Assembly (NCBI GenBank): GCA_013823985.1 | Contig: PNNB01000056.1 | Coordinates: 186,001-250,000 of the forward strand | From: Sphingopyxis sp. | Lineage (GTDB): Bacteria > Pseudomonadota > Alphaproteobacteria > Sphingomonadales > Sphingomonadaceae | Direction: 5' to 3' | DNA: 64,000 nucleotides | Shown: positions 1 through 7,795 of the stretch, piece by piece | Layout of the letters: each line of letters starts with the position of its first letter | How positions within the stretch are numbered: the stretch's first letter is position 1 | Translations under genes and position numbers: made by a program | The notes under the pieces: generated by a model | Told to the model about the DNA's origin: nothing | What the model saw: only the letters and a program-made list of their open reading frames with translations | The model's database searches: none

Positions 1-666
1 TTTAACAGCTATGTCCGTCTGCTGACCGATTTCGCGAATGAAGACCTGTCGGCCTTCTTCTTCGATATCCGCAAGGATTGCCTCTATTGCGATGCGCCGA
101 CCGACCCAAAGCGGATGGCCTATCGCACAGTGCTCGACATATTGTTCCACGCGCTAGTCCGCTACGCCGCGCCCGTGCTGGTCTTCACCAGCGAAGAGGT
201 GTGGCAGACGCGTTTTGGTGCGGATGCAGATAGCGTGCATTTCTCGGATTGGCCGGAGGTTGATGCGGGCTGGGTGGACGAGACGCTGGTTGAAGTATGG
301 GCAAACAAAATCATTGCTCGTTCTTTGATCAGCCGCGCCGTAGAACCCCAGCGACGCGACAAAGTGATCGGCTCAAGCTTGGAAGCTGATGTAACTATTT
401 GGTATCCGGCTGGTTCGGCATTGGCCGCTTTAAACACCGCTGAGATGATAGAGCTTGGCATTGTTGCTGAACTGAAATTTGAACAAACTGAGCTTGAACA
501 TCAAAAGCTGCCCGGTAACGAAATGGACGGTCTTGTTGGTGCTACAGCGCATGCCGTTAAATCGACCAACTACAAATGCGGCCGTTGCTGGCGGCATCTG
601 CCCGAGGTTGCCGAGGATGGCGCGCTGTGCAACAGGTGCGAAACTGTTGTGAACGGAGCCGTATGA
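1..666 (+). CDS. ileS: Isoleucyl-tRNA synthetase, C-terminal part (5' end outside window)
   Basis: The frame is open from base 1 to the TGA at 664-666 and gives the last 221 residues of IleRS, which charges tRNA-Ile in the cytoplasm. The start of the fragment has the anticodon-binding-domain stretch FFDIRKDCLYCD typical of the family. The end carries the zinc finger of bacterial IleRS, with paired cysteines in CGRCW and CNRC. The stop overlaps the ATG of lspA (ATGA), so the two genes are translationally coupled; ileS followed by lspA is a common bacterial arrangement. The catalytic HIGH and KMSKS regions lie outside the window. Confidence 0.96.
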   Translation, partial: FNSYVRLLTDFANEDLSAFFFDIRKDCLYCDAPTDPKRMAYRTVLDILFHALVRYAAPVLVFTSEEVWQTRFGADADSVHFSDWPEVDAGWVDETLVEVWANKIIARSLISRAVEPQRRDKVIGSSLEADVTIWYPAGSALAALNTAEMIELGIVAELKFEQTELEHQKLPGNEMDGLVGATAHAVKSTNYKCGRCWRHLPEVAEDGALCNRCETVVNGAV

Positions 667-1211
667 CCACCGCACCAAATCCCAAATTCCGTCTGCAAGG
701 CATCATGCTCGCCAGTCTGGTCTTTATTGCCGACCAGATCGTCAAATATATCATGCTTGGCCCGTTGCAGCTGCAAAGCCGTGGCGTGATCCACATCATT
801 TCCTTTTTCGACCTGCGTTATGCAGAAAATCGCGGCGTCTCGATGAGCTTTCTGACCGCCGACAGCGATGCGGAACGCTGGGCTCTGGTGGCGTTAACGG
901 CGGTTATTGCGGGCGGCGTCGCGGTCTGGATGTGGCGCGAGAAACTGCGCGGCGACATGCTGGCCCTGGCCATGGTGCTGGGCGGCGCGCTCGGGAATAT
1001 CGTTGATCGTGTACGCTATGGCTATGTTGTCGATTATGCGGATTTGCACTTTGGCATGTTCCGGCCTTTCTACATTTTCAACCTGGCCGATGCCGCCATT
1101 ACCTGCGGCGTGCTGATATTGCTTGCCCGCGCTTTCCTGATGCGCGAAAAGGCCCCCACAAACGACATGGGCGTTCAGGAACCCGCAAGCAGAGCGGACA
1201 TAGTGGAGTGA
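663..1211 (+). CDS. lspA: Lipoprotein signal peptidase (signal peptidase II)
   Basis: This 182-residue inner-membrane aspartyl protease removes signal peptides from diacylglyceryl-modified prolipoproteins. The two conserved motifs are visible: GNIVDR (Asp about 115) and FNLADA (Asp about 143) supply the catalytic aspartates, with about four hydrophobic segments around them. The ATG at 663 overlaps the ileS stop and gives a normal-length protein; a longer in-frame start at 576 would lie inside ileS. It is followed at once by two lipoprotein genes whose products would be its own substrates, so the order reads as a functional group. Confidence 0.95.
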   Translation: MTTAPNPKFRLQGIMLASLVFIADQIVKYIMLGPLQLQSRGVIHIISFFDLRYAENRGVSMSFLTADSDAERWALVALTAVIAGGVAVWMWREKLRGDMLALAMVLGGALGNIVDRVRYGYVVDYADLHFGMFRPFYIFNLADAAITCGVLILLARAFLMREKAPTNDMGVQEPASRADIVE

Positions 1212-1213
1212 AT

Positions 1214-1465
1214 ATGAAGCGGAAATATATCCTGACGGTTGCCACATTGGCCTTTGCCACGCTTTCCGGTTGCGGTTCGACGGGCATATTGGACCGTCAG
1301 CGCCCCGACGAATTCGCCGTTAGCCGCGCCAAGCCGATCGAGGTGCCCGCACAATTCAACTTGCCCGCGCCGACCCCGGATGCGCCGCGCCCGCAGGATG
1401 GCGATATCAAGGAACAGGTCCTTGACGCGCTCTTTGGCGGCACAGCGCCTGCACCCCGGCCCTAA
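1214..1465 (+). CDS. Small BamF-like (DUF3035) lipoprotein, copy 1
   Basis: An 83-residue predicted lipoprotein. A signal peptide ends in the lipobox LSGC with the lipidated cysteine at about residue 20. The short mature part contains PDEFAV, followed by the proline-rich segment VPAQFNLPAPTP, which I recognise as DUF3035. That family includes BamF, an alphaproteobacterial accessory of the outer-membrane beta-barrel assembly machine. The ATG at 1214 has GGAG at 1205-1208; a GTG two codons earlier overlaps the lspA stop and is the alternative start. It shares the C-terminal pattern EQVLDALFGG with the next gene, so the two look like tandem duplicates. The exact role is inferred. Confidence 0.8.
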   Translation: MKRKYILTVATLAFATLSGCGSTGILDRQRPDEFAVSRAKPIEVPAQFNLPAPTPDAPRPQDGDIKEQVLDALFGGTAPAPRP

Positions 1466-1489
1466 TTCGCGCCCATAAGGACTGATTAC

Positions 1490-1927
1490 ATGAAACAGAA
1501 ACTGCTTTTGGCTTTAGGCGTAACGGCAATGACCACCCTTTCCGGCTGCGCATCGGTCAGCCAGGCAGGACAGGCATTGTGGGACTGGGATATCCGCGGC
1601 GGCGATAAAGCGGCTGCCCCTTCCACGGGTCGTGCCGCACCGCTGGTCGTACCCCCCGATTTCGCACTTGAGCCCACGGCTACGACCGCCGTCCGCCCGA
1701 CCGAAGGCGGTCAGGAGCAAGTGCTCGAGGCCATGTTTGGCGGCCCCGCGCAGCGTTCTGCGGCTGAGCGTGCCGTTTCAACCACACCGGGGGCCGCTGA
1801 AATGGGTATCCGCTCGACGGTGGGTGACCCCGAAACAACAACGGTGAACAAGGGTTCGATTACCCGCGACATCATTGCTGCACCCGAAGGTGACGGCCAA
1901 ACGGCGCAGGCTGTTATTCCGGGTTGA
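1490..1927 (+). CDS. BamF-like (DUF3035) lipoprotein, copy 2
   Basis: A 145-residue lipoprotein with lipobox LSGC (Cys about 20). The mature part has the DUF3035-type core PLVVPPDFALEP and then EQVLEAMFGG, which parallels EQVLDALFGG in the preceding gene. It continues for about 60 further residues, rich in Thr, Ala and Gly, that the shorter paralogue lacks. It lies 24 bp after copy 1 in the ileS-lspA run and is probably co-transcribed. It would sit on the periplasmic side of the outer membrane near the Bam complex; this is inferred from family knowledge. It converges on dxs with only 15 bp between the stop codons. Confidence 0.8.
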   Translation: MKQKLLLALGVTAMTTLSGCASVSQAGQALWDWDIRGGDKAAAPSTGRAAPLVVPPDFALEPTATTAVRPTEGGQEQVLEAMFGGPAQRSAAERAVSTTPGAAEMGIRSTVGDPETTTVNKGSITRDIIAAPEGDGQTAQAVIPG

Positions 1928-1932
1928 TTGCG

Positions 1933-1954
1933 GTGCGGGCGTTTAGGCCCGCAC
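1933..1954. terminator. Hairpin between converging genes, possible bidirectional terminator
   Basis: GTGCGGGC (1933-1940) and GCCCGCAC (1947-1954) pair perfectly around a 6-base loop. The hairpin spans the dxs stop codon and begins six bases after the stop of the lipoprotein gene. Neither strand has a following U-run, so intrinsic termination is uncertain; it could also protect mRNA ends. Confidence 0.3.
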
Positions 1955-3880
1955 GCCTGCTTCCTCTACCTCAACGCCCGCGCTGTTATGGCGTAGCGCT
2001 TTCAGCACGGTTTCGACGATTTGCGGCGCATTCAGGCCGGCTTCGTCATATTGCTTCTGCGGATTGTCATGTTCCTGGAAGATATCCGGAAGACGCATCG
2101 TGCGGATTTTCAGGCCGGTATCCATAAGGCCCAGGTCGCTGGCAAGGGTCAGGACATGCGCGCCCAGACCGCCAACTGCCGCTTCCTCGACCGTGACCAC
2201 GACTTCGTGCGTGGCGATCAAATGGCGGATCAGATCTTCATCAAGTGGTTTGGCAAAGCGCAAATCGGCGACGCTGGTGCTAAGGCCCTTTGCGTCGAGA
2301 GTATCGGCCGCTTTCAACGCTTCGGCCAATCGTGTGCCGAGCGAGAGGATTGCTACTTTCTTGCCTTCGCGTACGACGCGGCCTTTACCGATCTCGAGGC
2401 GCTGTGGCACTTCGGGCAAGGGCACGCCGATACCGTTTCCGCGCGGATAGCGGAAAGCTATCGGGCCGCTGTCGTGGCACGCGGCGGTGTAGGTCATGTG
2501 GACCAGTTCCGCTTCGTCCGATGGCGACATGACGACCATATTGGGCAGGGTTGCAAGATAGGTGATGTCGAACGAGCCGGCGTGTGTGCTGCCATCCGCG
2601 CCGACCAGACCGGCGCGGTCGATGGCGAAACGAACCGGCAGGTTTTGGATCGCGACATCGTGCACGACCTGGTCATAGGCGCGCTGCAGGAAGGTGGAGT
2701 AAATGGCGCAGAAAGGCCGCATACCTTGCGCGGCCAGGCCAGCGGCAAAGGTTACGCCATGCTGCTCGGCAATGCCGACGTCAAAGCTGCGGTCGGGATG
2801 CGCCTGCGCAAATTTATCGACGCCGGTGCCCGAGGGCATGGCGGCCGTGATCGCGCATATGGTGGGGTCGGTATCGGCGAGCTTGGCCAAGGTTTCGCCA
2901 AAGACATTCTGGTAAGCCGGCGGACCGCCGCCGGGGCCCTTGTCCTGTTTGCCGGTAATGACGTCGAATTTGACCACGCCATGATATTTGTCCGCAGCCG
3001 CTTCTGCCGGGGCATAGCCCTTGCCCTTTTGCGTCACGACATGGACGAGCACGGGGCCTTCCGCATTGTCGCGGACATTTTCGAGGACCGGGATCAGCTG
3101 TTCGAGATTGTGGCCATCAATGGGGCCGACATAATAAAAGCCGAGCTCTTCAAACAGGGTGCCGCCCATCGCCATGCCACGGGCATATTCTTCCGCCTTG
3201 GCCGCAGCATTATGGATTCGGCGTGACAGCCGTCGTGCAAGCTTGCTCGCAAGACTGCGCAGGCCCAGATATTCGCTGGAGGATACAAGGCGCGAGAGAT
3301 AGGCCGACAGGCCGCCGACCGGCGGTGCAATCGACATGTCATTGTCGTTGAGGATTACGACCAGCCGGTTCCCCGCGGCCTGGGCATTGTTCATAGCTTC
3401 ATAGGCCATGCCCGCGCTCATCGCGCCGTCGCCGATCACGGCTATGGCCTTGCCGGGTTTCCCAGCCATCTTGTTCGCGACAGCAAATCCGAGAGCGGCT
3501 GAAATCGATGTCGAGCTGTGCGCGGCGCCGAACGGGTCATATTCGCTCTCGCTGCGCTTCGTGAAACCCGAAAGCCCGCCGCCTGTCCGCAAGGTGCGGA
3601 TCCGGTCGCGGCGGCCGGTGAGTATCTTGTGCGGATAGCATTGGTGGCCGACATCCCAGATCAGCCGGTCATCCGGGGTGTTGAACACATAGTGGATCGC
3701 GGTGGTCAGCTCGACCACGCCAAGACCGGCCCCCAAATGCCCACCCGTCACCGAAACGGCTGAAATGGTTTCCGCACGAAGTTCGTCGGCAAGTTGGCGA
3801 AGCTGCGAAACCTGAAGTCCGCGAAGATCGGCGGGTATTTTTACCGTGTCGAGCAACGGCGTGTCTGGAACATGGGTCAT
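1943..3880 (-). CDS. dxs: 1-deoxy-D-xylulose-5-phosphate synthase
   Basis: A 645-residue, full-length thiamine-diphosphate enzyme that condenses pyruvate with glyceraldehyde-3-phosphate, the entry step of the MEP isoprenoid pathway. The ThDP/Mg motif is seen as GDGAMSAGM, followed about 20 residues later by NDND. The transketolase pyrimidine-binding part has [17 protein letters not shown] with the catalytic glutamate, and the N-terminal histidine region contains [12 protein letters not shown]. It lies 33 bp downstream of the Zur-like gene on the same strand, so it may be the last gene of that transcript. Confidence 0.97.
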   Translation of the reverse strand: MTHVPDTPLLDTVKIPADLRGLQVSQLRQLADELRAETISAVSVTGGHLGAGLGVVELTTAIHYVFNTPDDRLIWDVGHQCYPHKILTGRRDRIRTLRTGGGLSGFTKRSESEYDPFGAAHSSTSISAALGFAVANKMAGKPGKAIAVIGDGAMSAGMAYEAMNNAQAAGNRLVVILNDNDMSIAPPVGGLSAYLSRLVSSSEYLGLRSLASKLARRLSRRIHNAAAKAEEYARGMAMGGTLFEELGFYYVGPIDGHNLEQLIPVLENVRDNAEGPVLVHVVTQKGKGYAPAEAAADKYHGVVKFDVITGKQDKGPGGGPPAYQNVFGETLAKLADTDPTICAITAAMPSGTGVDKFAQAHPDRSFDVGIAEQHGVTFAAGLAAQGMRPFCAIYSTFLQRAYDQVVHDVAIQNLPVRFAIDRAGLVGADGSTHAGSFDITYLATLPNMVVMSPSDEAELVHMTYTAACHDSGPIAFRYPRGNGIGVPLPEVPQRLEIGKGRVVREGKKVAILSLGTRLAEALKAADTLDAKGLSTSVADLRFAKPLDEDLIRHLIATHEVVVTVEEAAVGGLGAHVLTLASDLGLMDTGLKIRTMRLPDIFQEHDNPQKQYDEAGLNAPQIVETVLKALRHNSAGVEVEEAGVRA

Positions 3881-3913
3881 GGGGTACCGTGATAGCGGGT
3901 AATTTTAGGCCTG

Positions 3914-4372
3914 TCAGTCACAATCAGCGCATTTGCCGCGCACCTCGATGACCGGACGGACCTGTGCAAAGCCTGCGCCTTCGGCAGCCGCACGAACAGT
4001 ATTGGTCAGCTTGTCGTCGTCAATATGCGTCGCAGTCCCGCAATTGTCGCAGATCAGGAAAATACAGTCGTGCAAGCAGCCCGGGTGGGAATTGGCCAGA
4101 TAGGCATTCGCGCTTTCGACCCTGCGGGCAAGGTTGGTTGCCACGAACAGGTCCAGAATGCGGTATACGCTGTTCGGCGCAACGCGCTTTCCGCGCTTTT
4201 GCGAAACAAGGTCGGCGATGTCATAGGCCGATGCGGGCTTTTCAAACGTCGCCAAGACATCGAAAATGTCCGCGCGCATTTCCGTCCATTGCTCGCCCGC
4301 CTCGACAAGCGCTGCCTGCGCCGCGTGCGCCAGCGACGCGCCTTCATGTTCATGGTGATGATGTGCTGCCAT
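3914..4372 (-). CDS. zur: Fur-family regulator, probably Zur (zinc uptake repressor)
   Basis: A 152-residue Fur-superfamily repressor. A winged helix (about residues 30-85, with SVYRILDLF) precedes the dimerisation domain. Metal ligands are visible: His96, Cys99, His101 and Cys103 in HPGCLHDC, then Cys108-x2-Cys111 and Cys148-x2-Cys151, the two CxxC pairs of the structural zinc site. The N-terminus is histidine-rich (HHHHEHE, residues 4-10), which suggests zinc rather than iron. A Zur-box-like site lies before the merC-like gene 3 kb away. I read it as Zur; Fur or another paralogue cannot be excluded by eye. Confidence 0.85.
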   Translation of the reverse strand: MAAHHHHEHEGASLAHAAQAALVEAGEQWTEMRADIFDVLATFEKPASAYDIADLVSQKRGKRVAPNSVYRILDLFVATNLARRVESANAYLANSHPGCLHDCIFLICDNCGTATHIDDDKLTNTVRAAAEGAGFAQVRPVIEVRGKCADCD

Positions 4373-4417
4373 TTCCCGAATTTAGGCGTTCGCAGGGACA
4401 TAAGCAAGCTTGGGGTC

Positions 4418-5443
4418 CTAATCGGGCGTAAAGATGATTTTCGGCCCATTGTCGGTCATCGCGTCTGCTGCATCTGCAAATGGCACGATTGAATGGGTGA
4501 CATGCTCGGGATGCAACGACCCGCACGCTATGCAGTGCAGCACATCGGGCAACCAAGTTCGCGCGCTCGCCCGGCTCGTATGTAATGTCAGCCCTTTATA
4601 ATAGGCTTGGGATAATGGAACCGGAGTGGTCGCGCCGAGATGCATCGCGACGCTCGTCAAAAAGGCATTGGGGCGGCAGGACCGCATGGCAAAGGCCAGC
4701 GCGTCGGCGGTTCCGGCGGCTTCAACGACAATCTCGAAAAACTCGCCCGGCTCCCGCCCGTCGTGAAGCGCCAGAGGTTCGGCATCGGCACCCATCAATT
4801 TTGCCCGTTCGCGATTCATCGCGTTGTCGTCGAGATAGAGCACGCGTCCTGCACCCAAAGCGACTGCGGCTCCAGCTGCATATAAGCCGACGCTTTGCGC
4901 CAATCCGCCAACGACAAGAACGCTGGCGCCCGGATATTTTTCCAGCTGCGGTGCCACAGCGCGCCAGCCATCCGGGATATTGTCGGCGGCACTCGCCGCG
5001 CGAATCGGATCAAGCCCGTGCGGCAACGGGACGAGCATGAAGTCGGCAAAAGGAACGCGAATAGCGTCGGACAGGGCGCCACCATATTCGACGCGCCCGC
5101 CACCTAGTCCAAAAGCGGAATAGGGTGGGGCGGATTCGCATGACGCAGTGAATCCACGCCGGCATGAAAGGCAGCTTCCGCAACTGATCTGGAAGGGTAC
5201 GACGACCCTTTGCCCGGGCGTTACGTTCGCGCGCGGCCCGGCATCTACAACCTCCCCGACCATTTCATGGCCAAAAGCGAATGGCCCGGGAAAGGGGACG
5301 ACTCCCGTAGCGATATACAGATCGAGATCGCACCGGGCGACCGCCAGGGGCCTGACTATGGCGTCGGTGTCGTGCTGAATCTGTGGCATTGGCACATCGT
5401 GCCATTCAAACCGGTTCGGGCCAAGAAATGTGAGCTGGCGCAT
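4418..5443 (-). CDS. Zinc-dependent alcohol dehydrogenase (MDR superfamily)
   Basis: A 341-residue medium-chain dehydrogenase. The N-terminal GroES-like domain contains CDLDLY and GHEMVGEV (catalytic zinc region) and a structural-zinc cluster CGSCLSCRRGFTASC. The Rossmann domain follows with VLVVGGLAQSVGLYAAG, a modified GxGxxG loop, so cofactor preference is unclear. The ATG overlaps the TAA of the preceding monooxygenase-like gene (TAATG), which indicates coupling. The substrate cannot be told from sequence. It is followed 45 bp later by the Zur-like gene. Confidence 0.88.
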   Translation of the reverse strand: MRQLTFLGPNRFEWHDVPMPQIQHDTDAIVRPLAVARCDLDLYIATGVVPFPGPFAFGHEMVGEVVDAGPRANVTPGQRVVVPFQISCGSCLSCRRGFTASCESAPPYSAFGLGGGRVEYGGALSDAIRVPFADFMLVPLPHGLDPIRAASAADNIPDGWRAVAPQLEKYPGASVLVVGGLAQSVGLYAAGAAVALGAGRVLYLDDNAMNRERAKLMGADAEPLALHDGREPGEFFEIVVEAAGTADALAFAMRSCRPNAFLTSVAMHLGATTPVPLSQAYYKGLTLHTSRASARTWLPDVLHCIACGSLHPEHVTHSIVPFADAADAMTDNGPKIIFTPD

Positions 5444-5826
5444 TAGCGGGCTGTGCTGTTGTCGATTTGAACGGGCACATCGAACCAGCTAACGTCCGGT
5501 TCACTGCCATACAGCGCCTTGGCCTTTGCCCGCCAAGCAGCGCTGTACCATGCTTGCGCCGATGCACGGTCTTTCCAGAGATACATGCCGCCAAAACGGT
5601 CCGCATCGGCAATGAAATATTTGCGGATCAATCCGGGGATTTTTTCATAGACCGGCACGGCGCGCTTGAATTCCGCCTCCAGCATGGGGCGACTGATACC
5701 GGCAGGCGTCTTGATCGTCACCAGTGTTGCCACAGGAGACGACGCGGTGTTTTCCTGCGCCAATGCTTGGGTAGAAAGTGTCAAGGACAGGCTGGCCGCA
5801 ACCAGCAACAACATGGAACGGTACAT
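5443..5826 (-). CDS. Exported YdhR-like monooxygenase-fold protein
   Basis: A 127-residue protein with a signal peptide (cleavage near ALA-QE, about residue 24). The mature part resembles the small alpha+beta-barrel monooxygenase family represented by YdhR, with the pattern FGGMYLWKDRASAQAWY. I chose the ATG at 5826 because AGGAG precedes it by 7 bases and it starts directly with a signal peptide; longer in-frame starts add an unlikely basic tail. It is divergent from the LysR gene and overlaps the alcohol dehydrogenase, so the LysR protein may control this pair. The substrate is unknown. Confidence 0.75.
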   Translation of the reverse strand: MYRSMLLLVAASLSLTLSTQALAQENTASSPVATLVTIKTPAGISRPMLEAEFKRAVPVYEKIPGLIRKYFIADADRFGGMYLWKDRASAQAWYSAAWRAKAKALYGSEPDVSWFDVPVQIDNSTAR

Positions 5827-5919
5827 CAGATTTCTCCTATTTCTGTCATCCCATCTTGACCATTGCGGCGCAGGATCAAATGCGCGATATTGCAAAACAG
5901 ATGTCTAAAAACGCAAAAT

Positions 5920-6795
5920 ATGCTTGATCCGCGCGATCTTGATGACCTGATTGCCATTTGGCGCGCGGGGTCTTTGAGTGCGGCGGCAAAAAGACGGCGC
6001 GTCGCTATCTCAACGATATCGAGGCGCATCGAATCGCTCGAAAACAAGTTGAAACTTCGTCTGGTCGACCGGCAGGCGAAAGGCACGACACTTACCTTTT
6101 TTGGGGAGCAGATTGCCCAAGCATCCGAACCCATTGCCGAACAACTCGCGCGGGTTAGCCGTCTGGCGGATAGCCTGCGCAGCGAAGGCGGCAATAGCCC
6201 GGTCCGCTTGTCCGCGACGGAATTTGTCATATCCGATGTTCTTGCCCCTGCTTTGCCACGCTTATGGGAAAAAGGCGTCGCCTTCCCCATCCATCTTCAG
6301 TCGCAAGGCGATGTTGTCAGTCTTGCGGCGCGCGATGCGGATATTGCGGTCCGGATGTCACGACCAGAAGGGGCGAGTCTGATTATAAGGAATCTGCCGC
6401 CCCTGCATCTGGGCTTCTTTGCGTCACATGACTATCTTGAGGGAACACCACCTTCGGGCGTCGATCTGACCCGCGAACGGCTGCTGACATATGATGACAG
6501 CTATGGCCGCTTGCCCGAACTCGCCTGGCTTGAGGATATGGGGCTGCGCGCCGCTGTGACCCTCAGGACGGGAAGCACGAGGGCGTTGATGACGGCCGCG
6601 GTTTCCGGAGCCGGCATCGCATTGCTGCCGGTGGCGATAGCCAAGCGCGAAGAAGCCCTTGTGGAAATTCCCGCCAGCCGTTCCCCGCCGGCACGCACAC
6701 CCTGGTTAATCGTGCACCGGGATTTGCGGCATCAGCCGTCGATCAGGGCGGTGCATAAGTGGGTACTGGCTACCTTTGCGGAACTTGTCCGCTAA
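5920..6795 (+). CDS. LysR-family transcriptional regulator
   Basis: A 291-residue LysR regulator. The N-terminal winged HTH (residues about 1-60) reads LDDLIAIWRAGSLSAAAKRR then ISTISRRIESLENKL and LVDRQ. A substrate-binding domain with the usual periplasmic-binding-protein fold fills the rest. The ATG at 5920 starts at MLDPRDLDDL, the normal LysR beginning. It is transcribed away from the monooxygenase-like/ADH pair; the 93-bp gap between them is the expected place for its operator, and the pair is its most likely target. The effector is unknown. Confidence 0.92.
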   Translation: MLDPRDLDDLIAIWRAGSLSAAAKRRRVAISTISRRIESLENKLKLRLVDRQAKGTTLTFFGEQIAQASEPIAEQLARVSRLADSLRSEGGNSPVRLSATEFVISDVLAPALPRLWEKGVAFPIHLQSQGDVVSLAARDADIAVRMSRPEGASLIIRNLPPLHLGFFASHDYLEGTPPSGVDLTRERLLTYDDSYGRLPELAWLEDMGLRAAVTLRTGSTRALMTAAVSGAGIALLPVAIAKREEALVEIPASRSPPARTPWLIVHRDLRHQPSIRAVHKWVLATFAELVR

Positions 6796-6821
6796 TAGCC
6801 CGCCTTAAAACGGTTTTGATT

Positions 6822-7187
6822 TTAGTGGGATGCCCGATGGTTCAGGTCGTGGCCAAGCGCTAGAACGGCAACGCCCATGACTGTCCAGAGAATCTCGGTC
6901 GTTCCGTGGGGAATGGTCAGGGCGCCGGCCATCATGCCAATACCCAAAGCGCCGATTGCGGCTGGCATTACAAAGCCGTGATCCCACAAACCTTTACCCA
7001 AAGCGAGCATGCCGAAGAGGATCGCAAGGAAAAGGCCGGCTTCGTGGATAACAGGATCGAGCAACAGTCCGCCCGCCGAAGCAAGAAATACCAGCAATAC
7101 CGATGTCGCAAGGCAATGCACAAGGCATAGACCGGCAATGCTCAAACCGAGCCCGTCCCAACGCCATTTTGTCCAAACCTGTGTCAT
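6822..7187 (-). CDS. MerC-domain membrane protein, putative metal transporter
   Basis: A 121-residue inner-membrane protein with about four hydrophobic segments. It matches the MerC family: a cysteine-containing first helix (GLCLVHCLAT, residues about 20-29) and a histidine-containing C-terminus (GHDLNHRASH). MerC proteins import mercuric ions in mer operons, but no merA, merT, merP or merR lies nearby, so mercury resistance is unlikely here. A Zur-box-like element stands 30-48 bp upstream, so a role in zinc uptake is plausible (inference). It converges on the LysR gene. Confidence 0.8.
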   Translation of the reverse strand: MTQVWTKWRWDGLGLSIAGLCLVHCLATSVLLVFLASAGGLLLDPVIHEAGLFLAILFGMLALGKGLWDHGFVMPAAIGALGIGMMAGALTIPHGTTEILWTVMGVAVLALGHDLNHRASH

Positions 7188-7216
7188 CTGCCCGGCTCTC
7201 TATACCGATTCGGCGC

Positions 7217-7235
7217 ACGTTACAACATATCATTT
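7217..7235 (-). promoter_or_regulatory. Putative Zur box upstream of the MerC-like gene
   Basis: On the minus strand AAATGATATGTTGTAACGT lies 30-48 bp before the MerC-like start. Against the E. coli Zur consensus as I remember it, 13 to 14 of about 18 informative positions agree, including the AAATG and TAAC arms. It is placed where a repressor would block transcription. A Zur-like gene is 3 kb away. Confidence 0.5.
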
Positions 7236-7287
7236 GCAGTGTACGGGCCGAAGCCGGGCGGTTTGCCACGGACGCACCGGATTGGTT

Positions 7288-7758
7288 TTAGCCGACCTCG
7301 AATATCGAATAGACAGGGCCATGCGCCATTTGCTTACCTGTTCCGACGGCGATGACATTGTTAAGCCAGCTGTAACGATCATCGCCACATTCAAATTTTG
7401 CCGTGATCGCAAGCGAATATTCGTCGGGCTGGAGCAGCGCGCCCTTCGCAAATCGTGCCATTGCTTCTGCCTTGGCGAGAAAGCGTCCCTGATAAGACAG
7501 ATAGATCAAAGCGCCATCGTCGGTTTTCAGGGTTAAACGGACATCGATGACCATCACGCCATCGCTGCGGTTCAGCACCCAGTCCGCGCCCGGCAAGACG
7601 GTCCCGTTCAGGCGATCGCCCGAAAATTGACCGCCGATTACCGGCGCAATGCGGCGAAGTCCTGCCGGCGTTTGCCCAATAACCAGCATGGCAGGAAAAT
7701 CGACGTCGAGTGCCAAGGTGACTAAAGGCTTGTGCGGTAAATGTTCCATTGGCATCAC
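7288..7758 (-). CDS. DUF3237-family protein
   Basis: A 156-residue soluble protein of the DUF3237 family, recognisable from APVIGGQFSGDRLNGTVLPGADW and the later DGALIYLSYQGR and YSWLNNVIAVG. The biochemical function of the family is not established; it is often found near genes for degradation of aromatic or other small organic compounds. Here it is divergent from a Rieske oxygenase with only 37 bp between the start codons, so the two probably share a control region. The start could be the first ATG (7758) or that at 7749. Confidence 0.82.
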   Translation of the reverse strand: MMPMEHLPHKPLVTLALDVDFPAMLVIGQTPAGLRRIAPVIGGQFSGDRLNGTVLPGADWVLNRSDGVMVIDVRLTLKTDDGALIYLSYQGRFLAKAEAMARFAKGALLQPDEYSLAITAKFECGDDRYSWLNNVIAVGTGKQMAHGPVYSIFEVG

Positions 7759-7795
7759 GTAGCATCAGAGCATAATGCCAGCAACGGGAGAGACT

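Noticed and set aside
2021-3226. Long plus-strand open frame of about 400 codons inside dxs
   Set aside because: It is antisense to dxs, has no family motif or ribosome site, and is a by-product of G+C-rich codon use.
5887-5921. ATATT/AATAT inverted arms as a LysR operator
   Set aside because: The arms are only five A/T bases, widely spaced, and overlap the LysR start codon. The signal is too weak.
7775-7795. Seven-residue longer N-terminus for the Rieske subunit
   Set aside because: The upstream ATG lacks a ribosome site, whereas GGGAGA precedes the ATG at 7796.
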